Source of the DNA: Acidobacteriota bacterium
GTDB lineage: Bacteria > Acidobacteriota > Blastocatellia > Pyrinomonadales > Pyrinomonadaceae
Reading direction: 5' to 3'
DNA: 52,214 nt
Assembly (NCBI GenBank): GCA_020200155.1
Contig: JAIVJG010000168.1
Location: forward strand, 1-52,214
Position numbers and translations under genes: made by a program. The notes below the pieces were generated by a model. That model made no database searches. It saw only the letters and a program-made list of their open reading frames with translations, and was not told the DNA's origin. Positions 32,889-40,624 of the stretch are shown in pieces (the first letter of the stretch is position 1; each line of letters begins with the position of its first letter).

Positions 32889-33962
32889 TTAAACTTGCTG
32901 CGGCAGCGTGCCGCCGATGGTGTAGAGCGTGACGGAACTGGACAGGCCCATCCCTGAGAGCCTGCCCGCCATCATCACGAGCGTCTCGCCCTGCTGCACG
33001 ATGCCCGCTTCGAGCAGCGTCCGTTCGCCGATTTTCAGCATCTCCTCCGTGTTGCCGCACTGCGCGTGGATGATGGCTTCGACGCCCCAGACGAGCGCCA
33101 GTTCGTTGAGGACGTTTTTGTCGGGCGTCAGCGCGATGATGCGTTGCGCGGGACGCAGCGCGGCGAGGCGGCGTGCCATCAATCCAGACTCGGTGAAGAC
33201 GGCGGTGGTCTTCGTCCCCATCTCTTCAGCCGCGAGCGCCGCCGCCTCGCACAGCGCACGGCTGACCTTGCCGGACTGCTTGCCCGCCCAACGCGTGATG
33301 TCGAACTGTTCGTTCTGCCGGCCAGCCTCCGCCGACTCGATGATGCGCGCCATCGTCGCCACGGCGAGCGCCGGGTATTTGCCGGTCGCCGTCTCTGCGG
33401 AGAGCATCAAGGCGTCGGTTCCGTCCCACACGGCGTTCGCCACGTCGGAGGCTTCGGCGCGCGTCGGGCGCGGCTCATAAATCATGGACTGCAACATCTG
33501 CGTCGCCGTGATGACGAGCTTACCTTTTTTGTTCGCTCCCTCGATGATGCGCTTCTGGTAGACGGGGACGAGTTCGACGCTCGTTTCGACGCCGAGGTCG
33601 CCGCGCGCGACCATCACGCCGTCGGCGGCTTCGATGATATCGTCCAAGTGGTCAATCGCCTCTGCCTTCTCGATCTTCGCGATGAGCGGAGCGTTGCCGC
33701 CCGCCGCCTTGATGAGCGCCTTGGCCTCCACGCAGTCCTCCGCGCGGCGCACGAACGAGAGCGCGATGTAGTCGGCGCGCACGCGCACGGCCCACTGTAG
33801 GTCGCGGCGGTCTTTGTCCGTCAGTGAAGGGATGGGCAGCGCGACGCCCGGCAGGTTGATGCCCTTGCGCTCGCCCAAGATACCGCCGTTGACGACGGAA
33901 ACTGTCTGTTGTTCGCTTTGAATCTGCCTTTTGTAATACTCCCCGCGACTGCCCGGCGTCAA
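32889..33962 (-). CDS. pyk: Pyruvate kinase, N-terminally truncated
   Basis: 357 codons from a TTG at 33962, against about 470 in the family. The frame enters the family at VVNGGILGERKGINLPG (about residue 24) and then runs normally: IAKIEKAEAIDHLDDII, ARGDLGVE, TATQMLQSMI, RAEASDVANAVWDGTDALML (the active-site region) and a complete C-terminal allosteric domain ending in YTIGGTLPQQV. The first 110-150 residues, with part of the ADP and phosphoenolpyruvate site and much of the B domain, are missing and replaced by about 20 unrelated residues (TPGSRGEYYKRQIQSEQQ). It is unlikely to work as pyruvate kinase. Hairpin R11 lies directly upstream. Confidence 0.85.
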   Translation of the reverse strand: MTPGSRGEYYKRQIQSEQQTVSVVNGGILGERKGINLPGVALPIPSLTDKDRRDLQWAVRVRADYIALSFVRRAEDCVEAKALIKAAGGNAPLIAKIEKAEAIDHLDDIIEAADGVMVARGDLGVETSVELVPVYQKRIIEGANKKGKLVITATQMLQSMIYEPRPTRAEASDVANAVWDGTDALMLSAETATGKYPALAVATMARIIESAEAGRQNEQFDITRWAGKQSGKVSRALCEAAALAAEEMGTKTTAVFTESGLMARRLAALRPAQRIIALTPDKNVLNELALVWGVEAIIHAQCGNTEEMLKIGERTLLEAGIVQQGETLVMMAGRLSGMGLSSSVTLYTIGGTLPQQV

Positions 33963-33965
33963 ATT

Positions 33966-34045
33966 AAGGGATGAGGGCGGCGCGACGCGGGATGAAGAAA
34001 AGCAAGAGCTTACTTTTCATCCGTCATCTCTCCGCCCTCATCCTT
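33966..34045. repeat. Intergenic long hairpin R11 (GGATGAGGGCGG type)
   Basis: Left arm 33966-34001 and right arm 34013-34045 pair with few mismatches (GGATGAGGGCGG opposite CCGCCCTCATCC). It lies directly behind the stop of the tlpA-type gene and in front of truncated pyk. Confidence 0.85.
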
Positions 34046-34050
34046 TGTCG

Positions 34051-34514
34051 CTAGTCTGCTTTGGTCGCGAGCGCCGTCTGGATGGCGTCTTCGAGCCTGC
34101 CGGAGACTTCGTCGTCGAAGCCTACGAAGTGTTCGACGAGGCGACCCTGCCGGTCGAAGACGAAGGTCTGCGGAATCACGTCGTTGTCGGCGAGGAACGT
34201 GCTGATTAACTCGTTGTCCGGGTTGGCGAGTTGATATTGGATGCCGAGCGCCTTGACGTAGTCGGGTACTTTGGCCTGATCTTCCGCGCCGCCGACGTTC
34301 AGCCCGACGACCTTCAAGCCCTGCGGGCCGAGCCGTCGCTGGAGAGCGACGAGGTGCGGTATCTCGTCGCGGCAGGGCGGGCAGTATGTGCCACGTCCTT
34401 CCTGGACGCGCCGTCGAGGCTGCACGAAGTGAGAAGCAGGATGCAGAGGACGCAGGCAAGCATGGCCTGCATCGAGCGGGAGAGACGCGGACACACGGGA
34501 AATGCGATCTTCAT
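34051..34514 (-). pseudogene. TlpA/ResA-type thioredoxin lipoprotein, deletion and frameshift
   Basis: The first frame starts at the ATG at 34514 with a lipoprotein signal (MLACVLCILLLTSC, lipobox LTSC) and runs to SLDGASRKD. The second frame resumes at about 34395 with GTYCPPCRDEIPHLVALQRR (redox motif CPPC) and continues intact to 34051 (VVGLNVGGAEDQ, DVIPQTFVFDRQGRLVEHFV). The roughly 35-45 codons that normally lie between the signal and the CxxC (FTLKDLDG type and the strand before FWAT) are missing, and the halves are out of frame. A periplasmic disulfide reductase for cytochrome maturation or similar would be expected from an intact copy. Confidence 0.8.
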
Positions 34515-34692
34515 TTCAGCCAGAACTCCTTCGGGCGAGAGCGTGGAATATTCTACACAAGCCCTGAGAGCTAAGCACGTCTGACGCACACCCCCGTCGA
34601 AGGTCGAGCGACACACCCGCGCTCCGGCGAGGAGCACGGCAAATCCCGGCCTCGCAACACTCGCTTCGCCACGGTTTATATCTTGATTTATC

Positions 34693-34911
34693 TCAGAAAT
34701 CAGGGCGGCGGCCAGCTTCGTCGTCCGACGTATCGGCGTCGGCGTTCACTTCGTCGAGGGGCGGGGGAACCTCTTCGGCGGGCACGGAATATTCCTCGTT
34801 GGCCCACGCGCCGAAGTCAATCAGCTTGCAGCGTTCGGAACAGAAAGGGCGGGCTGGATTGTCTTTCCACTCGGTGGGTTGACCGCAGTTGGGACACTTC
34901 TTGAGGGTCAT
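34693..34911 (-). CDS. yacG: YacG-type zinc-binding DNA gyrase inhibitor
   Basis: A 72-residue protein with the YacG zinc knuckle: CPNCG (Cys6, Cys9) and [19 protein letters not shown] (Cys24, Cys28). The acidic tail ([15 protein letters not shown]) is usual. YacG binds the GyrB subunit and blocks DNA binding by gyrase. The start is the ATG at 34911; an in-frame TTG at 34920 would add three residues. Confidence 0.88.
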   Translation of the reverse strand: MTLKKCPNCGQPTEWKDNPARPFCSERCKLIDFGAWANEEYSVPAEEVPPPLDEVNADADTSDDEAGRRPDF

Positions 34912-34926
34912 CGGCAGCAAATCATC

Positions 34927-35006
34927 AAACGTGAATCGTCAATCGTGAATGGAAGACAGACAGGCAGCTTTTATCCGTTCACGATTGAGAATGGCGATTG
35001 ACGTTC
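34927..35006. repeat. Intergenic long hairpin R12 (CGTGAATCGTCAATCG type)
   Basis: The left arm (34927-34952) and the right arm (about 34975-35006) both contain AATCG/CGATT words and pair imperfectly over about 26 bp. It lies after the Crp/Fnr gene and before yacG on the minus strand. Confidence 0.8.
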
Positions 35007-35026
35007 CTTCCGGCTGAGAGTTTGGC

Positions 35027-35740
35027 TCATACCGCAGCGGTGGTGGCAGCCGGAGTCTTAATCAGAATTTTACGATCTACGAAGTCAATGATACCCGCGC
35101 GCCTGAGCGCGTTCAAGCGGACGGTCACGCTCTCGCGCGTCGAGCCGACGATGGAGGCGATCTCACGATGCGGCAGCGCAAGGTCAATGAGGACGCCGCC
35201 CGGCTCAGTCCGCCCGTAGCGTTCGGAGAGTTCGAGGAGCAGCTTGTCGAGGCGGGCCGGAATGGTGTCGAGCGCGAAGTCCGCGACGCGGCGCTCGGCT
35301 CGCGCAAGGCGTTGACCGACCAGGCGGAAGGTGTAATCATAGAGTTCGCGGCTCGCCGCCATCCCCTCTTGATAACCCCCCACAGGAATCCGCAGCAGGC
35401 GCACATTTTCGTAAGCTGCCGCCCACTTTTCGCGCGTCCCGGAGGCGTAGAGCGCCGACTCGCCGAAGAGCGACCCGACGCCGAGAATGTCTATCACGGC
35501 CTCGCGCCCGCTCGGCTCTTCGATGGCGCAAAGTTTGACGCGGCCACGCGCGATCAGGTAGAGCGCGTCGGCTCCTTCGCCGCGACGGTAGATGAAGCGG
35601 CGGCGGCGAAAGTCAACCGCCGTCGAGTCGTCTGCCAGTAGCGTGATCGTCGCTTCGTCGAGGCGCGCGCCGATTTCCGATTGGCGTATAATCTCCGCGC
35701 GCTCTTCCACGGTCAGGTCGCATGCACGTCGGTGTAACAT
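35027..35740 (-). CDS. Crp/Fnr family transcription regulator
   Basis: A 237-residue regulator. Residues about 25-140 form a cyclic-nucleotide-type beta roll (RRFIYRRGEGADALYLIARG, GVGSLFGESALYA), and residues 165-225 a winged helix with LPHREIASIVGSTRESVTVR. There are few cysteines (one early, one in KLCAIEE), so an FNR-type iron-sulphur cluster is unlikely. The effector is unknown: the phosphate-binding loop GESALY resembles, but is not identical to, the cAMP loop. AAGGA lies before the ATG. It could regulate neighbours or itself; no clear palindromic site was identified. Confidence 0.88.
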   Translation of the reverse strand: MLHRRACDLTVEERAEIIRQSEIGARLDEATITLLADDSTAVDFRRRRFIYRRGEGADALYLIARGRVKLCAIEEPSGREAVIDILGVGSLFGESALYASGTREKWAAAYENVRLLRIPVGGYQEGMAASRELYDYTFRLVGQRLARAERRVADFALDTIPARLDKLLLELSERYGRTEPGGVLIDLALPHREIASIVGSTRESVTVRLNALRRAGIIDFVDRKILIKTPAATTAAV

Positions 35741-36048
35741 GATTTGTGAGTCCTTGTGGTACGAGGTGGATTTCGTGAAACTTTACAAGCTGTCTTCAGC
35801 TTTCGCGCCCGGCATGGCGACGAACAGCAAGGAGACGCGACGAAGCTCCGAAAACTGCCTGGGCCGTGTTTGTGGAGACGAAAACGTGCGTGGAAACCGC
35901 TGCTGCTGTACGAGGCCTTTCCTTCGTATATGTTCGATGAGGAAAAGTAATAATATAACCGAATGCGAACGGCAACCGTCCTTGTTGGCGGGCACTCTAA
36001 CACGAAGCGCCGAAGTGCGCAAGAACAGTTTTTTTGAATAAAACCCTT
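35741..36048. other. Divergent intergenic region
   Basis: 308 bases between the Crp/Fnr gene (minus) and the receiver-GGDEF gene (plus). It should hold both promoters. On the plus strand an AT-rich patch (AAAAGTAATAATATAACC, about 35942-35960) and a T run before the start (CAGTTTTTTTGAAT) are the best promoter-like parts. No Crp-type palindrome is obvious. Confidence 0.4.
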
Positions 36049-36972
36049 ATGGCAAGCAAGTTCAACGTTCTGGTCGTTGACGACGAAGAGGACAAGCGCG
36101 AGTTTCTGGTCTACGCGCTGAAACTGGAAGGCTACGAAGTCCACACCGCCGAAGACGGCGTGGCGGGCCTGGCCGCCATCGAAGCCTGCCAGCCCGACCT
36201 GATTATCAGCGACGTGATGATGCCGAGGATGGACGGATACGAGATGATCCGTCGCCTGCGCTCCAACCCGCAGACGAGGTTCATTCCAGTAATCATCCAG
36301 TCCGCCGCGCGTGGCGATGCACAGGACATACGCCTCGGCTCGGAGGTCGGCGCGCTCGGCTACATCACAGACCCGACCGACCTCCAGCTGCTGCGCACGC
36401 GCGTCCGAACGCTGCTCGAATTCAAAAACTACCTCGACTCGTGCGAGGAAGCCGCGTTCACAGATCACCTGACGGGCCTTGCCAACCGCCGCCGCTTCGA
36501 GCGGCAACTGGAACGAGAAGTCGCGCGCGCGTCCCGCTACGCCCATCCATTCTGCCTGCTGTTGCTCGACATAGACCACTTCAAGACGGTCAACGATACC
36601 TGCGGGCACGACGCGGGCGACGAGACGTTGCGACTCGTCGGCAACTGCATACAAGCCGGAACGCGCGGCAACGACACGGGCGCGCGCATCGGCGGCGACG
36701 AGTTCGCAGTGATTCTCACGGAGACGAATTTCGAGCGCGGCCTCGAAGTCGCCGAGCGCCTGCGCGCAGCCATTCGTGCGATGAGCATCCCCGTCGTCGG
36801 AAACGTCACGGCGAGCCTCGGCGTCGCTGAACTGCCGTCGTGCGCCGCGAGCGAGCACGAACTCAGGGCGATGGCGGACGCCGCACTCTACGAGGCCAAG
36901 CGCGCCGGTCGCGACCGCGTCTGTCGTGCACCCACTTTAACCGAACCGAACCCCGCGCTCGGCGTATCGTAA
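36049..36972 (+). CDS. PleD-like receiver-GGDEF diguanylate cyclase
   Basis: A 307-residue protein. The receiver (1-125) has the acidic pair DD (11-12) and phosphoacceptor Asp55 in LIISDVMMPRMDGYE, and Ser85 at the Thr/Ser switch position. The conserved Lys before the Pro is replaced by Asp108 (YITDPT). The GGDEF domain (135-300) has FTDHLTGLANRRRF, LLDIDHFKTVND, GGDEF (215-219) and an RxxD inhibitory site (RGND, 206-209) at the right spacing. It should make c-di-GMP. Loss of the Lys suggests a receiver that signals differently or is always on. The start is the ATG at 36049 after ACCCTT, with no Shine-Dalgarno. Confidence 0.92.
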   Translation: MASKFNVLVVDDEEDKREFLVYALKLEGYEVHTAEDGVAGLAAIEACQPDLIISDVMMPRMDGYEMIRRLRSNPQTRFIPVIIQSAARGDAQDIRLGSEVGALGYITDPTDLQLLRTRVRTLLEFKNYLDSCEEAAFTDHLTGLANRRRFERQLEREVARASRYAHPFCLLLLDIDHFKTVNDTCGHDAGDETLRLVGNCIQAGTRGNDTGARIGGDEFAVILTETNFERGLEVAERLRAAIRAMSIPVVGNVTASLGVAELPSCAASEHELRAMADAALYEAKRAGRDRVCRAPTLTEPNPALGVS

Positions 36973-36979
36973 AGATAGG

Positions 36980-37057
36980 GATGAATGCGGAATGCGGCAG
37001 TGATGCATGAAGAAATGCTATCCGCACGTGATTCATCGCGTATCATTCCGCATTCAT
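36980..37057. repeat. Intergenic long hairpin R13 (GAATGCGGAATG type)
   Basis: The left arm (ATGAATGCGGAATG, from 36980) pairs with the right arm (CATTCCGCATTCAT, ending 37057); the middle is degenerate. It is followed by the ribosome site TAGGAGT of the next gene. Confidence 0.75.
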
Positions 37058-37073
37058 TATTTTAGGAGTATGT

Positions 37074-38087
37074 ATGGCTGACTATCGAGACAAGTTGGAC
37101 GAGTGGCGCGAGGCGGCGCGGCGCAGGGCGCGCGAGTTGGACGAGAAGTACGGCATCAAGGAGCGCGTCGAAGAGGGGGCGCGTGTGGCGACTGAGGCGG
37201 CGCGGCGCGGCGCGGAGAAGGTCGCAGACGGGGCGGAGCGCGCGCACGCGGAAGCCGAACGGCTCGGCGAAGAGTTCGACCTGCGCGAGCGCGCCGGCGA
37301 GGTGCGTGGGCACGCGCAGGACGCGGGCGAGCAGGCGAAGCGTGCGGCGGAAGAGGCCGCGCGCGTGGCCCGCGAGGCGCGAGAGAAGCTGCGAGCGCAT
37401 GGCCGCAAGGCCGGCGTCAAAGCCGGCGAGGTGATCGGGAGCGCCAAACAATATTACGAGCGCGCCTCGCGCGTCTACGACTTCAGCGCGCGCGCCACGC
37501 GACTCACGACCGCCTCGACCGTCGGTGCTTTCCGCGCCTACGACTGGGCGCGGCGAAACCCGAAGCGCGCCATCACGGTGACGCTCTCGCTGGCGGCTGG
37601 CGTCCGCCTCGGCGCGGCGCTGCCCGGCCTCGACGCCGTCCTCATCGGCGCGCACCCGCACTGGTTCACGCACTCGGCGCTGCCGGTCTGGGCGCTACGC
37701 CGCGCCGGGAAGAAATTCGACAGCTACCTGCGCGAGCGCGAGCAGCTACTCGCCAGAGGTGAACTATCAAAGGCCGAAGCCGAGCGCGTCGAGTTCGAGC
37801 GCAAAATCGTGCGCTACGTCGGCGCGCCGCTGCTCGGCGCGTTCAGTTGCGCGGCGGGCGTCGCGATGTGCGCGCAGATTTTTCAGCCCGGCCCCATCGT
37901 CGGCGCGCCCATCAGTTGGCTGCTCGGCGGCAATCCCGTCCTCGACGGCATCTGGCTTTTCGCGAACGGAGTAGTTTGCTTCCAGCAGGGCTACAAATTT
38001 TTCATGATTGCCCTGCGAGATCAGGAAGACGCCGTGCGCGTGGTGCGCGAGTTGAAAGGATTACTGCCCGCTGCCGCAGGGGCTTAA
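37074..38087 (+). CDS. Coiled-coil (apolipoprotein/LEA-like) membrane protein
   Basis: A 337-residue protein. Residues 1-120 are a highly charged amphipathic helix rich in Ala, Arg and Glu (GARVATEAARRGAEKVADGA, EEAARVAREAREKLRAHGRK), similar in style to LEA or apolipoprotein-type repeats. Residues 135-337 hold two or three hydrophobic segments (ITVTLSLAAGVRLGAALPGL, LLGAFSCAAGVAMCA, PISWLLGGNPVLDGIWLFAN) and a WALRRAGKKFDSYLRERE loop. I do not recognise the family. TAGGAGT lies before the ATG and a strong terminator follows. Confidence 0.65.
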   Translation: MADYRDKLDEWREAARRRARELDEKYGIKERVEEGARVATEAARRGAEKVADGAERAHAEAERLGEEFDLRERAGEVRGHAQDAGEQAKRAAEEAARVAREAREKLRAHGRKAGVKAGEVIGSAKQYYERASRVYDFSARATRLTTASTVGAFRAYDWARRNPKRAITVTLSLAAGVRLGAALPGLDAVLIGAHPHWFTHSALPVWALRRAGKKFDSYLREREQLLARGELSKAEAERVEFERKIVRYVGAPLLGAFSCAAGVAMCAQIFQPGPIVGAPISWLLGGNPVLDGIWLFANGVVCFQQGYKFFMIALRDQEDAVRVVRELKGLLPAAAGA

Positions 38088-38110
38088 GCTGAGGTTGGGA
38101 AAGAATATCG

Positions 38111-38181
38111 AGCCGGCCACTAACGACCCGCCTTGACGCCTTCGCGCGCTCAAGACCGTCGCCGAGTGGCCGGCTTTTTTT
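38111..38181 (+). terminator. Intrinsic terminator with 11-bp stem and T7
   Basis: AGCCGGCCACT (38111-38121) pairs perfectly with AGTGGCCGGCT (38165-38175), followed by TTTTTT. The 43-base loop contains a smaller CTTGA/TCAAG stem. It ends two bases before the stop of the convergent site-2 protease gene. Confidence 0.85.
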
Positions 38182-38183
38182 GT

Positions 38184-39090
38184 CTAACCCACGGTCAGAG
38201 GGAAGGGCGTGAACGAAAGCAGGAAGACGATCAGCGTCAGCACGGCGACGAGCGTGCGCGCGAGTCCGAGCGGTTCGCTTTCGTCTTCGGCTTCGGGGTG
38301 TCGCACGCGGAGCATGATGAAGAGCAGAACGGCGTAGACGATGCCGCTCGGTGCGCCGTGCCAGAACCAGCCCAGTGGCGCGAGCGCGAGCATCGAGAGG
38401 AAAGCGAAGAGGCCGAGGCGACGATGCACGCGCGCACCGAAGACTGCGTAAGTGGCGTGCCCGCCGTCGAGTTGCCCGACGGGCAGGAGATTCAAACTCG
38501 TCACCAGCAGGCCGATCCAGGCGGCGAAGTAAAACGGGTTCGGCGCGATGTTGGCGAGGCCGCGAACGCCCATCGCGTGTGCCAGCAGGCGCAACAGCGG
38601 CGGGTCGTTGAAGACGATGAGCGTGCCGTCGGCTGCGGCTGGAATCACCTGTGCCTGCGCCGTCAGGAGCGCGGCGACGGCGACGGGGATGAGCGTCAGG
38701 AATCCCGCGAGCGGCCCGGCGACCCCTATGTCAAAGAGCGCGCGACGCGACGGCAGCGGCGACTTGATCCTGATGAACGCGCCGAGCGTGCCCGCCATGA
38801 AGGGCGGCGGCATGGGGATGAAGAAGGGCAGCGTTGCGTCAACGCCGTAGGTAATAAACGGGAATGAAAAATGCGTAGTCGAGAGGCGTGCCCAAAGAGA
38901 TCGAAGGGTCTGGAATTTCGTTGCCGGGGATGAGAAAGGTAATGCCCGCCCACGTCGCGGTCAGTGCCGTCAGAAGAAAGAGCGACGTGTGCAGCACCCA
39001 CTCGCGGGCGGTCGGGCGCGCGGCGCGGCGGCGGGAGAAAGTCTCCGCGCGCGGCACGAAAGTGGGAATGCTTCGGACTGATTCGGACAT
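38184..39090 (-). pseudogene. Site-2 protease (M50) family, HExxH deleted
   Basis: The first frame (39090 to about 38842) has the N-terminus with a membrane helix and FLIPGNEIPDPSISLG then FFIPVYYLRR. The second frame resumes at YGVDATLPFFIPMPPPF (about 38845) and is intact to 38184, with GAFIRIKSPLPSRRALFDIG and the second metal motif LNLLPVGQLDGGH. In the family about 45-55 residues with the zinc motif HExxH lie between VYYL and YGV. Here they are missing and the halves are out of frame, so the protease cannot be active. Intact homologues are intramembrane zinc proteases. Confidence 0.85.
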
Positions 39091-39176
39091 AGAAGCAGAA
39101 GTTGGAGATCAGAGGTCAGTAAAGAGCAGACGATTTTCACCAGTCTCTGACCTTTAACCTCTGGCCCTGCTTTTTT
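39091..39176. repeat. Intergenic long hairpin R14 (GATCAGAGGTCAG type)
   Basis: Left arm from 39091 (AGAAGCAG ... GATCAGAGGTCAG), right arm to 39172 (CTCTGACCTTTAACCTCTGG ... CTGCT), followed by TTTTTT on the plus strand. It lies after HU and directly before the start of the site-2 protease gene. Confidence 0.75.
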
Positions 39177-39561
39177 AGAATTTCGTGTCGGGCGGGCGTG
39201 TGTCCGCGCCGGCGTGGGTGTCGGATTCGGCGTGGTCGTTGGAGTGTGCGCCGCCCTCTTCATGTTCGTCGTGCGCTCCGTCGTCGGCCTCGAAGCCGTG
39301 TGCCTGAAGTTCCTTGCCGGGCTTGAAGCGGATGGTCTTGCCTGAAGGAATGGCGACCTCTTCGCCGGTGCGAGGATTACGCCCGACGCCGCGCTTGCGT
39401 GGCTTGACGACGAAAACGCCGAAGCCGCGCAACTCGATGCGTTCGCCGCGCGCAAGCGCCTCTTTCATCGAACGGAAGAGAGCATCCACGGCTTGCTCGG
39501 CCTTCATTTTCGCGACGCCGGTTCGGTCGGCCACGCGGTTGACGATATCGAGTTTAATCAC
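39175..39561 (-). CDS. hup: HU family DNA-binding protein with His/acidic tail
   Basis: A 128-residue protein. Residues 1-91 are a standard HU/IHF subunit (MIKLDIVNRVADRTGV, RGFGVFVVKPRKRG, GRNPRTGEEVAIPSGKTIRF with the DNA-intercalating Pro). Residues 92-128 form an extra tail rich in His, Asp and Glu (ADDGAHDEHEEGGAHSNDH and onward), about seven His in all. HU bends and packs DNA. The tail could bind metal or temper DNA binding, like the acidic or basic tails of other HU proteins; this is inference. The symbol is used in a general sense. Confidence 0.9.
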   Translation of the reverse strand: MIKLDIVNRVADRTGVAKMKAEQAVDALFRSMKEALARGERIELRGFGVFVVKPRKRGVGRNPRTGEEVAIPSGKTIRFKPGKELQAHGFEADDGAHDEHEEGGAHSNDHAESDTHAGADTRPPDTKF

Positions 39562-39870
39562 GTTGCTTCTCTGCCTCCGCTTTCTCAGCCTCTCCGCCCG
39601 GTGCTGGTTTTGTCTAAGGCTGGCAACACTTTACGTTTGGATAATAGAGACGCGCCGACGAGGCTGTCAAGCAAGAGGTTGGAGGCTTGAGACTGGATGC
39701 TGAAAACTACGCCCCGCTTTTTCACAAGCCTTCAGTCTCAAGCCTCAAGCCTCTTTAATGCTGCGTTGACAAAGAGCGCGGCGCGCGGCTAACCTCGAAA
39801 TCCGAAAGCTTTCGCAGTCGCGCGCTCCTGAATACCGGAGCGCAAGCCGTGCGGAGCGCCACACACGACT
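39562..39870. other. Divergent intergenic region between HU and lepB
   Basis: 309 bases that must hold both promoters. Apart from hairpin R15 (39675-39753) I see an ACGTTTGGATAATAG patch (TATTAT on the minus strand) near 39640, a possible -10 element for HU, and no clear -35. Confidence 0.4.
39675..39753. repeat. Intergenic long hairpin R15 (GAGGCTTGAG type)
   Basis: Left arm 39675-39698 (GAGGTTGGAGGCTTGAGACTG), right arm 39729-39753 (CAGTCTCAAGCCTCAAGCCTC): about 21 of 24 bp pair. It lies in a divergent promoter region, so it is not a terminator of either neighbour. Confidence 0.88.
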
Positions 39871-40605
39871 ATGTTCAAAAGTAAGAGCCAGCAGACGCCT
39901 GTGTTCGGCGACATCACGGCTGACGACGACCGAGACATCGAGATTCGACGCCCGCAGGACGAGTCGCGCCAGCACTTCTGGGCGGAGACGCGCCTGCTCG
40001 TGCGCGACCTGACCTTCGCCCTCCTGATCGCCGTGCTCGTCATCGTCTTCGTCGTGCAGCCCGTCAAGGTCGAGGGCACTTCAATGCTCCCGCGCCTGCA
40101 CGACGGCGAGAGGATTTTCGTCAACAAACTCGTCTACTACGGGATGCCGCCCATTGACCGCGGCGACATCATCGTCTTCTGGTTCCCGGACGACCCGTCG
40201 AAGAGTTACATCAAGCGCGTCATCGGCCTGCCCGGCGAGACGGTGCAGGTGCGCGACAATCACATCCTGATTAACGGCAAGGAACTCGCCGAGCCTTACC
40301 TCGACCCCTCACACAACGCCGCGCCCTACGGCTTGATGAAGATGGACGACACGCAGTTGGGACGCAGCGGCACTGTCTACATCAGGCCACACTACTACTT
40401 CGTGATGGGCGACAACCGCGACAATTCGAGCGACTCGCGCAGTTGGGGGTTGGTGCCTGAGAAGTACGTCTACGGCAAGGCGCTCTTTCGCTACTGGCCG
40501 CTCTCGCAGGCGAGCGTCATCAAACACGAAACCGAGTACCCAGGCATCTCCCGCCGCGATCTTGTCCCACGCGCCGACGCGGACGAAGAAGACACAGAGC
40601 AGTGA
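39871..40605 (+). CDS. lepB: Signal peptidase I
   Basis: A 244-residue membrane serine protease that removes Sec/Tat signal peptides. One helix (about 47-63) is followed by the catalytic EGTSMLPRL (Ser71), [11 protein letters not shown] (Lys115 as general base) and box [12 protein letters not shown] (180-190). An N-terminal acidic tail of about 40 residues precedes the helix. The length is normal for a single-helix-type enzyme. The gene is followed after 19 bases by a Yip1/TPR gene and then carA, probably one transcript. Confidence 0.95.
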   Translation: MFKSKSQQTPVFGDITADDDRDIEIRRPQDESRQHFWAETRLLVRDLTFALLIAVLVIVFVVQPVKVEGTSMLPRLHDGERIFVNKLVYYGMPPIDRGDIIVFWFPDDPSKSYIKRVIGLPGETVQVRDNHILINGKELAEPYLDPSHNAAPYGLMKMDDTQLGRSGTVYIRPHYYFVMGDNRDNSSDSRSWGLVPEKYVYGKALFRYWPLSQASVIKHETEYPGISRRDLVPRADADEEDTEQ

Positions 40606-40624
40606 AAGATTGTAAGCCGCTTTT

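Noticed and set aside
1562-39753. Intergenic hairpins as a CRISPR array or a copied REP/IS element
   Set aside because: They are single palindromes at scattered gene junctions with differing arms, without regular spacers, and without cas or transposase genes.
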